Below are positions 18,096 to 29,000 of a stretch of 64,000 nucleotides of DNA, piece by piece. Position 1 is the first letter of the stretch. The number at the start of each line of letters is the position of its first letter. The translations under genes were made by a program, and so were the position numbers. The notes under the pieces were generated by a model. It had not been told where the DNA came from. It saw nothing but the letters and a program-made list of their open reading frames with translations, and made no database searches. This stretch comes from Burkholderia ubonensis (GTDB lineage Bacteria > Pseudomonadota > Gammaproteobacteria > Burkholderiales > Burkholderiaceae). Location: NCBI RefSeq assembly GCF_001718695.1, contig NZ_CP013420.1, forward strand, positions 806,001 through 870,000, in the 5' to 3' direction.

Positions 18096-21000
18096 TCAGC
18101 CGGCATCGCGCGCCTCCTGCGCCGTTTCGGCCGTCGCGTCGAGTCGCGCGCCGAGCGCGCCGAGCGTCGGCGCGGCGAACACGTCGGCCACCGTCAGCAC
18201 GTGACCGGCGCGGCACGCGGCATCGACGAAGCGCACCACGTCGAACGACGTCGCGCCGGCGGCGAACAGATCGGCATCGGGCGGCGGCGCGGCGCACGCA
18301 AACGTGTCGGACCACAGCGCGGCCAGTGCGGCGATGGCGTGGCGCGCTTGCGGCGCCGTGTCGGCCACGCGCGCACGCGCGGCCGTCGACGCCGCGAACC
18401 GCGCGTCCGGCACACCGAGCCGCGCTTCGGGCGCGACCGCGAAACGCGCGAGCTCGTCGTGATAGACGTCGACGAGCGCAGCGACGAACGCAGCGTCGAG
18501 CAGTTCGTTCGCATACGAGAACGCCGCGCTCACGCGGCCGTCCGGATGCTCGACGACGTCGAGCTCGAGCGTGAACACCACGCTGTGCCGCACGTCGTCG
18601 AATCCGGCGAGCGACAGGCCCGCCCAGTCGCGCGCGGCCGCGCCGGTCGGGCGCAGGTAGTTGAACATCACCTGGAACAGCGGATTCGCGGCCGTCGCGC
18701 GCGGCGCGCCGAGCGCGGCGACGACGTCCGCGAACGGCACGTCCGCATGCGCATAGGCGGCCAGCGCCGCGTCGCGCACGCGGGCCAGCACGTCCGCGCG
18801 GCGGTCGGCCGCGTCGAGGCGCGTGCGCACGACCACCGCATTGATGAACAGGCCGAGCGCGTCGCGCGCGGCGTCGCCGGTCAGCTCGCGCGTCGACGCG
18901 AGCACGCCGACCGGCTGGTCGGCCGCGCCCGTCGCGCGGAACAGCGCGGCGTTGAGCGCCGCGTGCAGCAGCATCGGCAGCGTCGCGTGCGCGGCGGACG
19001 CGGCGTCGCGCGCGGCGCGGATCAGCGTCGCATCGAACGCGAACGCGGTGCGCGTCGCACGCCATTGCGGAATGGCAGGTGCGTCGGCGCGCTCGGGCAG
19101 CACGCGCCGCGGCAGGTTGGCCAGCGCGTCGCGCCAGTACGCAACCCGCGCGGGCGCGCCCGGCGCCGGCAGCACGAGCGGCGCGCTGGCGACCACCGGC
19201 AAGTTGACGCCCTGCACCCGCGCAACGTAATGCCGCCGGATCGCATCCAGCCACAGCTCGATCGATTCGCCGTCCGACACGATGTGATGGATCGCGATCG
19301 ACAGCACATGATCGTCGTCGGCGAGCCGCAGCACGCGCGCGCGCCACAACGGCGCGGCGGCGCCGAGGTCGAACGGCGTCAGCGCGTCGTCGTCGGTCAG
19401 CGCGGTCGCGCGCGCCAGCGCGTCGGGCGAAGCGGACAGGTCGACGACCGGCAGCGCGACCGGCGCCGGCGCGTCGATCCGCTGCCCGGGCAGCGCGCCG
19501 TCGCGCGCGACGAGCCGCGTGCGCAGCGCCGGATGGGCCGCCGCCGCGTCCGCGAACGCGGCGCGCAGCGCATCGGTGTCGAGCGGGCCGCGCATGCGCA
19601 GCGCGACCGGAATCACGTAGGCGGCGCTGTCCGGCTGCGCGCGCCACAGGAACCACAGGCCGAGCTGCGCCGGCGACAGCGGCCATACGCCGTGCGCGTC
19701 GGGCCGCAGCGCCGCCGCGCCGGGCGCGCCATCGTGCGCCGCGCGCGGCGCATCGGCGACCTGCCGCGCATACTGCGCGAGCACCGGCGCCTCGAACAGC
19801 GCGCGCACCGGCACGTCGCGGCCGAGCCGCTCGGCGACGCGCGTCGCGACCCGCACCGCGGCGAGCGAATGGCCGCCGAGCTCGAAGAAGTGGTCGCCGC
19901 GGCCGACCCGCGCGACGTTCAGCACGTCCTGCCAGATCGCCGCGAGCGCGGCCTCGTCACCGTCGCGCGGCGCTTCGTACGCGCGCTCGACGCGCACCGG
20001 CGCGGGCAGCCGCGCGCGGTCGACCTTGCTGTTCGCGTTGCGCGGCAGCGCGTCGAGCACGATGATCTGCGCGGGCACCATGTAGTCCGGCAGCGTGCGG
20101 CGCAGGTGCGCGTCGAGCGTCGCCGCATCGACCGGCTGCGCGGCCGCGCGCGCGTCGTCGGTCAGCTCGACATAGGCGACCAGCTGCGCGTCGCCGCGAT
20201 GCCCGTGCACGACCGCGCAGGCTTCGCGCACCGCGTCGTGCGCGGCGAGCTGCGCCTCGATCTCGCCGAGCTCGATCCGCAACCCGCGCAGCTTCACCTG
20301 GTGATCGACGCGGCCGATGAAGTCGAACACGCCGTCCGCGCGGCGCCGCACGAGGTCGCCCGTGCGATACAGGCGCGCGCCGGGCGCGCCGTACGGATCG
20401 GGCACGAAGCGCTCGGCGGTCAGCGCCGGCCGGTCGAGATAGCCGCGCGCGACGCCGATCCCCTCGCCGCCGAGATACAGCTCGCCGATCACGCCGACCG
20501 GCAGCGGATGCAGGCGCGCGTCGAGCACGTGCGCGGTGCGCGCGCCGACCAGCGTGCCGATCGGCAGATACGCGGCGTCGCCGAGCTTCGCGAGGTCGTC
20601 GCCCGGTCGGAACATCCACAGCGTCGGCGTGATGACCGTCTCGGTCGGGCCGTAGCCGTTGACCACCCGCACGTTCGGCAGCGCGCGGCGCAGCATCGCG
20701 AACGCCTCGCGCGACGTCGCCTCGCCGCCCACCGTCAGCGAGCGCAGCGTCGGCGGCGCGCCGTGCGCGAGCGCCCATTCGGCGAGCTGCGCGGCGCAGC
20801 CGGGCGGCACGTAGGTCATCGTCACGCCGTCGCGCACCATCATCGCGCAGGTCTGCGCGGGCGGCCACAGCACGTCGGCCGTCACCGACACGGCCGCGCC
20901 CGACATGTATTGCGAAAACCAGCCTTCGTGCGCGCCGTCGAAGTTGACCGACTGGAACAGCAGGAACACGTCGTCCTCGCCCGCGCCGTAGCGCTCGGCG

Positions 21001-23066
21001 ATCGCCGCGCAGTGCCGCGCGAACGACGCGTGGTCGACGATCACGCCCTTCGGCGCGCCGGTCGAGCCGGACGTGTAGATCGCATACGCCGCATGGCCCG
21101 GCAGCACGTCCGGCAGCGCGACGTGCGCAGCGTCGTCGAGCGCGTCGATCGCATCCGCGCGCCACACGCGCAGCGACGGCAATTCGGGGAGCGCGGCTGC
21201 GCTGTGCGCGTCGGTCAGCACGTGTTCGATGCGCGCGTCGCCGACGATCTGCGCAAGCCGCTCGCGCGGATGCGCGGGATCGAGCGGCACGAACGCCGCG
21301 CCGGACTTCAGCACCGCGATCAGCGCGACGAGCAGGTCGACCGAGCGCTGCAGCGCGACGCCGACCCGCATTTCCGGGCGCACGCCGGCCGCGACCAGCC
21401 GGCGCGCGAGCCGCGCCGCGCGCGCATCGACCTCGCCGCGCGTCAGCGCGCGATCGACGTCGGCCACGCCGCGCGCATCCGGGCGCGCCAGCGCATGCGC
21501 GGCGATCCGCGCGTGCACGGGAATGAACGGCGCTTCGTCACCCGCGTCGGGCGACGCATTCCACGCGAAGAGCTGCGCGCGCTCCGCTTCAGGCAGCCAG
21601 TCGAGATCGCCGACCGGCACGTCGGGCCGCGCGAGCGCATCGGCCAGTAGCGTGACGAAGCGCTGCGCCAGCCGCGCGATCGCGTCGGCGTCGAACAGAT
21701 CCTGTGCATAGACGAACGCGGCGTCGAACGTGCCGGACGGCGTCGCCTCGACGCCGAGCGTCAGGTCGAATTTCGCGGACGGCGTGCCGGACGGCAGCAC
21801 GGCCACTTCCACCGCGTTGCCGGATGCGCCGAGCGGCGGCAGCGCGCGGCGCTCGCCGTACGCGGCCATCACCTGGAACAGCGGATGGTGGCTCGCGCTG
21901 CGCGGCACGCCGAGCGCGTCGACCACCTGCTCGAACGGCACGTCCTGGTGCATCTGCGCGTCGACGAGCGCGCGCTGCGTGCGCGCGACGAGCGCCGCGA
22001 AGCCGTCGCCCTGCGTCACGTCGACGTCGATCGCGAGCGTGTTGACGAAGAACCCGATCAGCCCGGCCGTTTCCGCGCGCTCGCGGTTCGCGGCCGGCAC
22101 GCCGACGCAGATTCGCGCGTCGCCGCTCGCGCGCGCGAGCAGCGCGTCGAGCGCGGCGAGCAGCACCGCGAACGGCGTGGCGCCGGTGGCCGCGGCGAAC
22201 GCGCGCAGCCGCGCGGCGAGCGGCGCGTCGAGCGAGAACACGTGGCGCGCGCCGCGCGCGCTGCGGCGGGCCGGCCGCGCGGCGGCGCCGGGCAGCGCCA
22301 GCACGCCGCGCTGCGGGTCGAGCCGTTCGCGCCAGAACGCGAGCTGCCGGTCGCGCTCGCCGGCGTCGAGCCAGCGGCGCTGCCACAGCGCGTAGTCCGC
22401 GTACTGGATCGGCAGCGGCGCGAGCGGCACCGGCGTGTCGGTCGCGTACGCGCGATAGAACGCCGCGAGTTCGTCGAGCATCACGCCCGACGACCAGCCG
22501 TCCGACACGATGTGATGCACGGTCAGCGCGAGCCGGTGATGCGTCGCGTCAAGGCGGATCAGGTGCGCGCGCACCAGCGGCGGCGTGCCGAGGTCGAACG
22601 GCTCGGCTTCGTCGGCCGTCGCGATGCGCTCGGCCTGCGCGCGCCGCTGCGCGGCCGGCAGCGCCTCGAGATCGGTGTCGCGCCACGGGCAGCGCAGCGG
22701 CGGATGGATCGTCTGCATGACGCCGTCGGCGGCTTCGTCGAAGGTCGTGCGCAGCGCCTCGTGGCGCGCGATCAGCGCGTCGCACGCGAGCCGCAGCGCA
22801 TGCGCGTCGAGCGGGCCCGTCAGCGCGAGCCGCTCGGTGATGTGGTACGCGTCGCTCGCATCGATCAGCCGCTGATGGAGCCACAGCCGCGTCTGCGCGA
22901 ACGACGCCGGCACGCACTCGCCGCGCGGTGTGCGCGGCGGAATCGGCAGCACGCGGAAATCGATGCCGGCCGCGCCGAGCTTGTCGATGAACACCGCGCG
23001 CTGCGCGTCGGGCAGTTGCGCGAAACGCGTCGCGAGCGCCAGCCAGTCGGGTTGAACCGTCGTCAT
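18096..23066 (-). CDS. orbJ: OrbJ, NRPS for ornibactin residue 4 and chain release (C-A-T-C-T)
   Basis: This intact 1656-residue NRPS has domains in order: C (HHIVSDGWS near 22510), A (YTSGSTGAPK near 21065), T (ELGGHSLAAV near 19875), a second C (HHIVSDGES near 19285) and a terminal T-like domain (DLFAAGATSFDVV near 18260). The A domain shows FDGAHEG, a Tyr in the TYVPPG strand, and NGYGPTETVIT, giving D-G-E-Y-x-G-G-I-T-K, a pattern of N5-modified hydroxyornithine. There is no thioesterase. In the ornibactin model the last condensation domain releases the chain onto putrescine. orbI ends 9 bp upstream, so the two NRPSs are cotranscribed. The function of the terminal T domain is unclear. Confidence 0.93.
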   Translation of the reverse strand: MTTVQPDWLALATRFAQLPDAQRAVFIDKLGAAGIDFRVLPIPPRTPRGECVPASFAQTRLWLHQRLIDASDAYHITERLALTGPLDAHALRLACDALIARHEALRTTFDEAADGVMQTIHPPLRCPWRDTDLEALPAAQRRAQAERIATADEAEPFDLGTPPLVRAHLIRLDATHHRLALTVHHIVSDGWSSGVMLDELAAFYRAYATDTPVPLAPLPIQYADYALWQRRWLDAGERDRQLAFWRERLDPQRGVLALPGAAARPARRSARGARHVFSLDAPLAARLRAFAAATGATPFAVLLAALDALLARASGDARICVGVPAANRERAETAGLIGFFVNTLAIDVDVTQGDGFAALVARTQRALVDAQMHQDVPFEQVVDALGVPRSASHHPLFQVMAAYGERRALPPLGASGNAVEVAVLPSGTPSAKFDLTLGVEATPSGTFDAAFVYAQDLFDADAIARLAQRFVTLLADALARPDVPVGDLDWLPEAERAQLFAWNASPDAGDEAPFIPVHARIAAHALARPDARGVADVDRALTRGEVDARAARLARRLVAAGVRPEMRVGVALQRSVDLLVALIAVLKSGAAFVPLDPAHPRERLAQIVGDARIEHVLTDAHSAAALPELPSLRVWRADAIDALDDAAHVALPDVLPGHAAYAIYTSGSTGAPKGVIVDHASFARHCAAIAERYGAGEDDVFLLFQSVNFDGAHEGWFSQYMSGAAVSVTADVLWPPAQTCAMMVRDGVTMTYVPPGCAAQLAEWALAHGAPPTLRSLTVGGEATSREAFAMLRRALPNVRVVNGYGPTETVITPTLWMFRPGDDLAKLGDAAYLPIGTLVGARTAHVLDARLHPLPVGVIGELYLGGEGIGVARGYLDRPALTAERFVPDPYGAPGARLYRTGDLVRRRADGVFDFIGRVDHQVKLRGLRIELGEIEAQLAAHDAVREACAVVHGHRGDAQLVAYVELTDDARAAAQPVDAATLDAHLRRTLPDYMVPAQIIVLDALPRNANSKVDRARLPAPVRVERAYEAPRDGDEAALAAIWQDVLNVARVGRGDHFFELGGHSLAAVRVATRVAERLGRDVPVRALFEAPVLAQYARQVADAPRAAHDGAPGAAALRPDAHGVWPLSPAQLGLWFLWRAQPDSAAYVIPVALRMRGPLDTDALRAAFADAAAAHPALRTRLVARDGALPGQRIDAPAPVALPVVDLSASPDALARATALTDDDALTPFDLGAAAPLWRARVLRLADDDHVLSIAIHHIVSDGESIELWLDAIRRHYVARVQGVNLPVVASAPLVLPAPGAPARVAYWRDALANLPRRVLPERADAPAIPQWRATRTAFAFDATLIRAARDAASAAHATLPMLLHAALNAALFRATGAADQPVGVLASTRELTGDAARDALGLFINAVVVRTRLDAADRRADVLARVRDAALAAYAHADVPFADVVAALGAPRATAANPLFQVMFNYLRPTGAAARDWAGLSLAGFDDVRHSVVFTLELDVVEHPDGRVSAAFSYANELLDAAFVAALVDVYHDELARFAVAPEARLGVPDARFAASTAARARVADTAPQARHAIAALAALWSDTFACAAPPPDADLFAAGATSFDVVRFVDAACRAGHVLTVADVFAAPTLGALGARLDATAETAQEARDAG

Positions 23067-23075
23067 CCGTCGTCC

Positions 23076-26000
23076 TTATTGAATTTCCAGTTCGCCGAGC
23101 AAGGCGTCGATCGCGCTCGCCGCGTCGGTCGCGCCGCGCGCCGCGCAGGCCGCGTCGAGCGCCTGCGCGCAGCGCGCGAGCGTGCGGGTGTCGAACAGCG
23201 TGCGCAGCGGCAGCGCAAGGCCCCAGTGCAGGTTCGCCTGCGCATGGGCCTGCGTCGCGAGCAGCGAATGGCCGCCGAGCAGGAAGAAGTCGTCGTCGCG
23301 GCCGATCGCGTCGACGCGCAGCACGCGCTGCCAGATCGCCGCGAGCGCGCGCTCCGTGTCGGTCGCGAGCTCGGCCGCGGCCGCCGCGTCGCGCACCGGC
23401 GCCGGCAGCGCATGGCGGTCGCACTTGCCGTTCGGCGTGACCGGCAGCGCGTCGAGCGCGATCAGCTGCGACGGCACCATGTAGGCCGGCAACTGCGCGC
23501 GCAGCGCATCGAGGAGCGCGGCCGGGTCGAGCACGCCCGCGTCGCCGCGCGCGACGTAGCCGATCAGCTGCTCGTCGCGCACCACGACGACCGCGTCGTG
23601 CACGCCCGGCGCCGCGCGCAGCAGCGCCTCGATCTCGCCCGGCTCGATCCGCTGGCCGCGCAGCTTCACCTGCGTGTCGACGCGGCCGAGGTAGTCGAGC
23701 GCGCCGTCCGCACGTCGCCGCGCGAGATCGCCGGTGCGGTACATGCGCGCCCCCGGCACGAACGGATCGGGCACGAAGCGCTCGGCCGTCAGTCCCGGCC
23801 GGCCGAGGTAGCCGCGCGCGAGGCCCGCGCCGGCCAGGTACAGCTCGCCGGTCGCGCCCGCCGGCACCGGCTGCCAGGCGGCGTCGAGCACGTGCAGCTG
23901 CAGGTTCGCGATCGGATGGCCGATCGGCACCGCGTGCGCATGCGCATCGGCCGCACCGCAGGTCCAGTGCGACACGTCGATCGCCGCCTCGGTCGGCCCG
24001 TACAGGTTGACGAGCGTCGCGCGCGGCAACAGGCGCGCGACCTTCGCGACCAGCTCGGGCGCAAGCGCCTCGCCGCTCGCGACGATCAGCCGCACGCTGC
24101 CGCATTGCGCAGCCGCGCCGAAATCGTCGAGATGCGCGGCGAACGCGGCCAGCATCGACGGCACGAAATGCAGCACCGTCACGCGGTGCGCGTGGATCGC
24201 GGCCGCGAGGCGCGCCGGGTCGCGATGGTCGCCGGGCGCGGCGATCGCGAGCTTCGCGCCCTGCGACAGCGGCCAGACGAATTCCCACACCGACACGTCG
24301 AAGCCGAACGGCGTCTTGTGCAGCACGACGTCGTCGTGCGTGAGCCGGTACGCGTGCTGCATCCACGCGATCCGGTTCGCGAGCGCGCCGTGCGTGTTGC
24401 CCGCGCCCTTCGGCTTGCCGGTCGAGCCGGACGTGTAGATCAGGTACGCGAGCTGCGCATCGGCGGCCGCGACCGGCTCGATCGCGTCCGGTGCGATGTC
24501 CTGCGCGAGCAGGTCCGCCACCGTCAGCAGCCGCGTGCCGGCGGCGTCGCCGAGCGCGGCTTCGACCTGCGCGCGCAGGTGCGCCTGCGTCAGCACGACC
24601 GCGGGCCGCGCATCGCGCAGCAGGTACGCGATGCGCTCGGCCGGATAGTCGGGATCGACCGGCAGATACGCCGCGCCGGCCTTCAGCACGCCGACGAGCG
24701 CGCTCACCATGTCGAACGAGCGCTCGACGCACAGCGCGACCGGCGTGTCGGGCTGCACGCCCTGCCGGCGCAACGCGGCGGCGATCCGCGACGTGCATGC
24801 GTCGAGCTCGGCATAGGTCATCCGGTGCAGGCTGCCGTGCGCGTCCGCGTATTCGAGCGCGACTGCGCCGGGCGTCGCGCGGGCCGCCGCTTCGAATTGC
24901 GCGTGCAGCGGCAATTGCTGGTGCGCCGGCCACGCGCGGGCGGTCGCGTCGCGCTGGGCGAGCGCGTCGCGCGCCGCGTCGTCGCCGATCGACAGCGCGC
25001 CGAGCCGCGCATCGGGCGTGCTCGCCAGCGCGTCGAGCGCGCACGCGAACGCGCGATGCCAGGTCTCGACCTGCCGCGCGTCGATGCGCGCGGTGTCGTA
25101 GCCGTAGTCGATCGTCAGCTCCGCGCCGCTCTCGATCACGAGCGTCAGCGCGAAATCGGTCGCCTCGATGCTGCGCACGTCGCGCAGCGCGAGCGCGCGC
25201 GGGTCCGCGTCGTGCGCGGTGTCGTCGACCGGATAGTTCTCGAACACGACCAGCGTGTCGAACAGCGCGCCGCCTGCGCCGCGCGCCCAGCGCTGGATGT
25301 CGGCGAGCGGCGCATGCGCGTGCTCGGCCGCCGCCGCGTTGTCGCGCTGCAACGCCTCTGCAGCCAGTCGGCCGCGCGCTGCTGCGGCGCGGGCGCGGTG
25401 ATCACCGGCACCGTGTTGATGAACAGGCCGAGCACCGCGTCGACGTCCGGCAGCGCGTCCGGACGCCCCGCGACGGTCGCGCCAAACGCGACCGCCGGCT
25501 GGTGGGTCATCCGCTGCAGCGCGAGCGCCCACGCGCCCTGCACCAGCGTGTTGACGGTCAGCTTCAGCGCGCGCGCCGTTTGCGCGACGCGCGCCGTCGC
25601 GTCGGCGGCGATCGTCGCGCGCCGCGTCGTCATCCGTGCCGCCGCGCGGTCGGCAGTGCGCTCGGCGATCAGCGTCGGCGCGTCGAGCCGCGCGAGGCGC
25701 CCGGTCCAGAAGCGCTCGTCCGCGTCGCGATCGCGCGCGCCGAGCCACGCGATGAAATCGCGGTAGCGCAGCGCCGGGCGGCTCGCGAACGGCGACACGG
25801 CGTCCGGGTCGCGGTAGTCGCGCAGCACGTCGGCGAGCAGCCGCGCGGTGCTCCAGCCGTCGAGCAGCACGTGATGGCGGGTCCACACGATGCGCCACGC
25901 GTCGTCCGTCACGCGGATCAGCGTGAGCCGCATCAGCGGCGGCTCATTCCAGTCGAAGCCGCGTGCGCGGTCGGCCGCGAGCCACGCGTCGAAGTCGGCA

Positions 26001-29000
26001 TCGAGCGCCGCGCCGCGCGTGCGCCAGTCGAGCTGCTCGACCGGCAGCGCCGCCTGCCGGTGCACGCGCTGCAGCGGCGCCGCTTCGTCCGGCATGATGC
26101 TGGTGCGCAGGATGTCGTGCCGCGCGATCGATGCGTCGAACGCGGCCGCGAGCCGGTCGGCGTCGAGCGCCGTCGCGGTCGCGACCAGCTGGTTCACGTA
26201 GCTCGCATGGCCCGGCGCGAACAGCGCGTGGAACAGGATGCCCTGCTGCATCGGCGACAGCGGATACACGTCGTCGATCGTGCGCCAGTCGAGCGGCGCG
26301 CGCTCGATCGCCGCCTGCGTGAGGCCCGCGGCGTGCGCGAGCGGGAAATCGCCCGGCGTCGCGCCGCCGCCGCGCTGGGCGATGCGCGCCGCGCACGCAT
26401 CGACGAGCGCACGCAGCGCCGCCGCGAACCGCGCGGCGAACGCGTCGATCGTCGCGCGCTCGAACTGCGGCGCGCCGTACACCCAGTGCAGCTTCAGCGT
26501 GCGTCCGCCGTCGCGGTCCTCGTCAAGATACGCATGGATCGCGAGCGTGTTGCCGAGCGGCCCCTGCGGATCGCGCTCGACGCCGGCGCCGCCGAAGCGC
26601 GGCACGAGCGTCGCGTCGCGCGGCGCGTCGAACTGGCCGAGGTAGTTGAAGGTCACGCGCGGACGCGGCACCGCGGCCAGCGCCGCGCGCGTCGCCGCGT
26701 CGCCGTAGTGCGCGAGCACGCCGAAGCCGAGCCCCTTGTGCGGCACCGCGCGCAGCGCGTCCTTGACCGCGCACAGCGTGTCGCGCGCGCTCGCCGCGAC
26801 CGGCAGCGACACCGGGTAATGGCTCGTCAGCCAGCCGATCGTGCGGCTCGCATCCGCATCGTCGAACAGCGCCTCGCGGCCGTGCCCTTCCAGTTCGACG
26901 CGGCACGACGCCGCGTCGCGCCCGTCGGCCAGCGCCATGGCAAGCGCGGCGGCGAGCAGCTCGATCGTCTGCGTGCGGTACGCGGCGTGCGCGTCGGCGA
27001 GCGCCGCGCGGGTCAGCGCGGCGTCGATCGTCTGCACGACGACGGCCGCGTCCGCGTTGGTCGCCGGCGCGTCCGGATGGTCGGGCGCGACGTCGTCGCC
27101 GTGCGCCATGCCGGTCCAGTACGCGGTCTCGTTCGCGAACGGCGAGCCCGGATCGGTCGCCGCGCGCGCGAGCCGCGCGGCCCACGCGTCGGCGCACAGG
27201 CCCTGCAGCGCGAGCCGGATCGGCCGTTGCTCGCAGGCGGCGCGGTACGCGGTGTCGAGATCGTCGAGCAGGATTCGCCACGACACGCCGTCGACGATCG
27301 CATGGTGGATCGCGACGAACAGCCGCGTCGCGCCGTCCGGCAGCCGCGCCGCGCACGCGCAGGCGAGCGGCCCGCGGCCGAGATCGAGCCGGCGCTGCAG
27401 CGCATCGAAGCGCGCGAGCGCGTCGGCGTCGTCGCGCGCGGCGACTTCGACGAACGGCAGCGCGTCGTACGGGCGCTGGGCGTCGTCGGCCTGCCACGCG
27501 CCGTTCGCGCCGCGCGTGAAGCGCCGGCGGAACGCTTCATGATGCGTGAGCAGCGCGTCGAACGCGCGCGCGAACGCGGCGGGGTCGAACGCCCCGCGCA
27601 CGTCGAACGCGACCGCCTGGTTCCAGTGGCCCGGATGCGGCACGTCGAGCGCGAAGAAGCGCTGCTGCGCGGGCGTCAGCACGCGCGCGGCGGCCACGGT
27701 CGTCGCGGCCTGTGCGACCGGGGCGGGCTGCGCCACGTCTTCCGTCTTCGCGACGCGCGCCAACTCGGCGAGCGTCGGGCCGTCGAACAGCTGCTTCGGC
27801 GTGAAGCGCACGCCGCGCTTGCGCGCGCGGGCAATCACCTGCAGCACGAGGATCGAGTCGCCGCCGAGTTCGAAGAAGTTGTCGTCGCGGCCGACGCGCG
27901 GCGCCTTCAGCACCGCCTGCCAGATTTCCGCGAGCGTCGTCTCGACCGCGCCTCGCGGCGCATCGCCCTGCACGCTCGCGGCAGGCGCGGCGGCCAGCGC
28001 GCGCAGCGCCGCGCGATCGACCTTGCCGTTCGCCGTCACCGGCAGGCGCGGCAGCGCGACGATCTGCGCCGGCACCATGTAGTCCGGCAGCGCCGCCGCG
28101 AGCCGTGCACGCAGCGCGGCCTCGTCGAACGCCGCGCCGTCGCGCGCGACGACGAACGCGGCGAGCCGCAGCCGGCCGTCGTGCTCGACCGCCAGCGTTT
28201 CCGCCTGCGCGATGCCGTCGGCCGCGCGCACGGCCGCGCTCACCTCGCCCGGCTCGACGCGATAGCCGCGGATCTTGACCTGGTCGTCGATCCGCCCGAG
28301 GAAGTCGATGCGGCCGTCCGTGCGCAGCCGCACGCGGTCGCCGGTGCGGTACACGCGCGCGCCCGGCGTGAACGGATCGGGCAGGAAGCGCTCGGCGGTC
28401 GCCGCCGGCCGGCCCCAGTAGCCGCGCGCGACGCCCGGCCCGCCGAGATGGAGTTCGCCGGTCGCGCCCGCCGGCACGCACGCGCCGAACGCATCGAGCA
28501 CGACCGCGCGTGCATTCGGCAGCGGTCCGCCAAGCGGCACGCCCCGCGCCCCGTCGTGCCCATCGTCGGCCATCGACGCCGTGTCGCACGCGAGCGCGCC
28601 GACGGTCGCCTCGGTCGGGCCGTAGTGATTGATCACGCGGCACGCGGGCTTGAGCGCGGCGATGCGCGCGACCAGCGCCCACGTGAGCGTTTCGCCGCCC
28701 GTCACGAGCGCATGGCTCGGCAGCACGTCGGCCGGCGCGCGGGCTTCGAGCAGCGCCTGCAGATGGCTCGGCACGATCTTCAGCACGCCGACGTCGCGGC
28801 GGCGCATCTCGTCGGCGAACGCATCCGGATCGAACGCGCACGACGCCGGCAGCAGATGCAGCGTGCGGCCCGCGCACAGCGCGCCGAACAGCGTCGTATG
28901 GCCGAGGTCGGCGGCGACCGTCGACACCATCGCGAACGACGCGTCCGGCGCGAACGCGAGTTCGTCGAGCATGCCCTGCACGTAATCGGCGAGCGCGCGA

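Noticed and set aside
17912..18106. 64-codon minus-strand frame between orbJ and pvdA as a possible orbK remnant
   Set aside because: Nearly all Arg/Ala/Pro, overlaps the orbJ end, and shows no acyltransferase motif; it is more likely spacer sequence.
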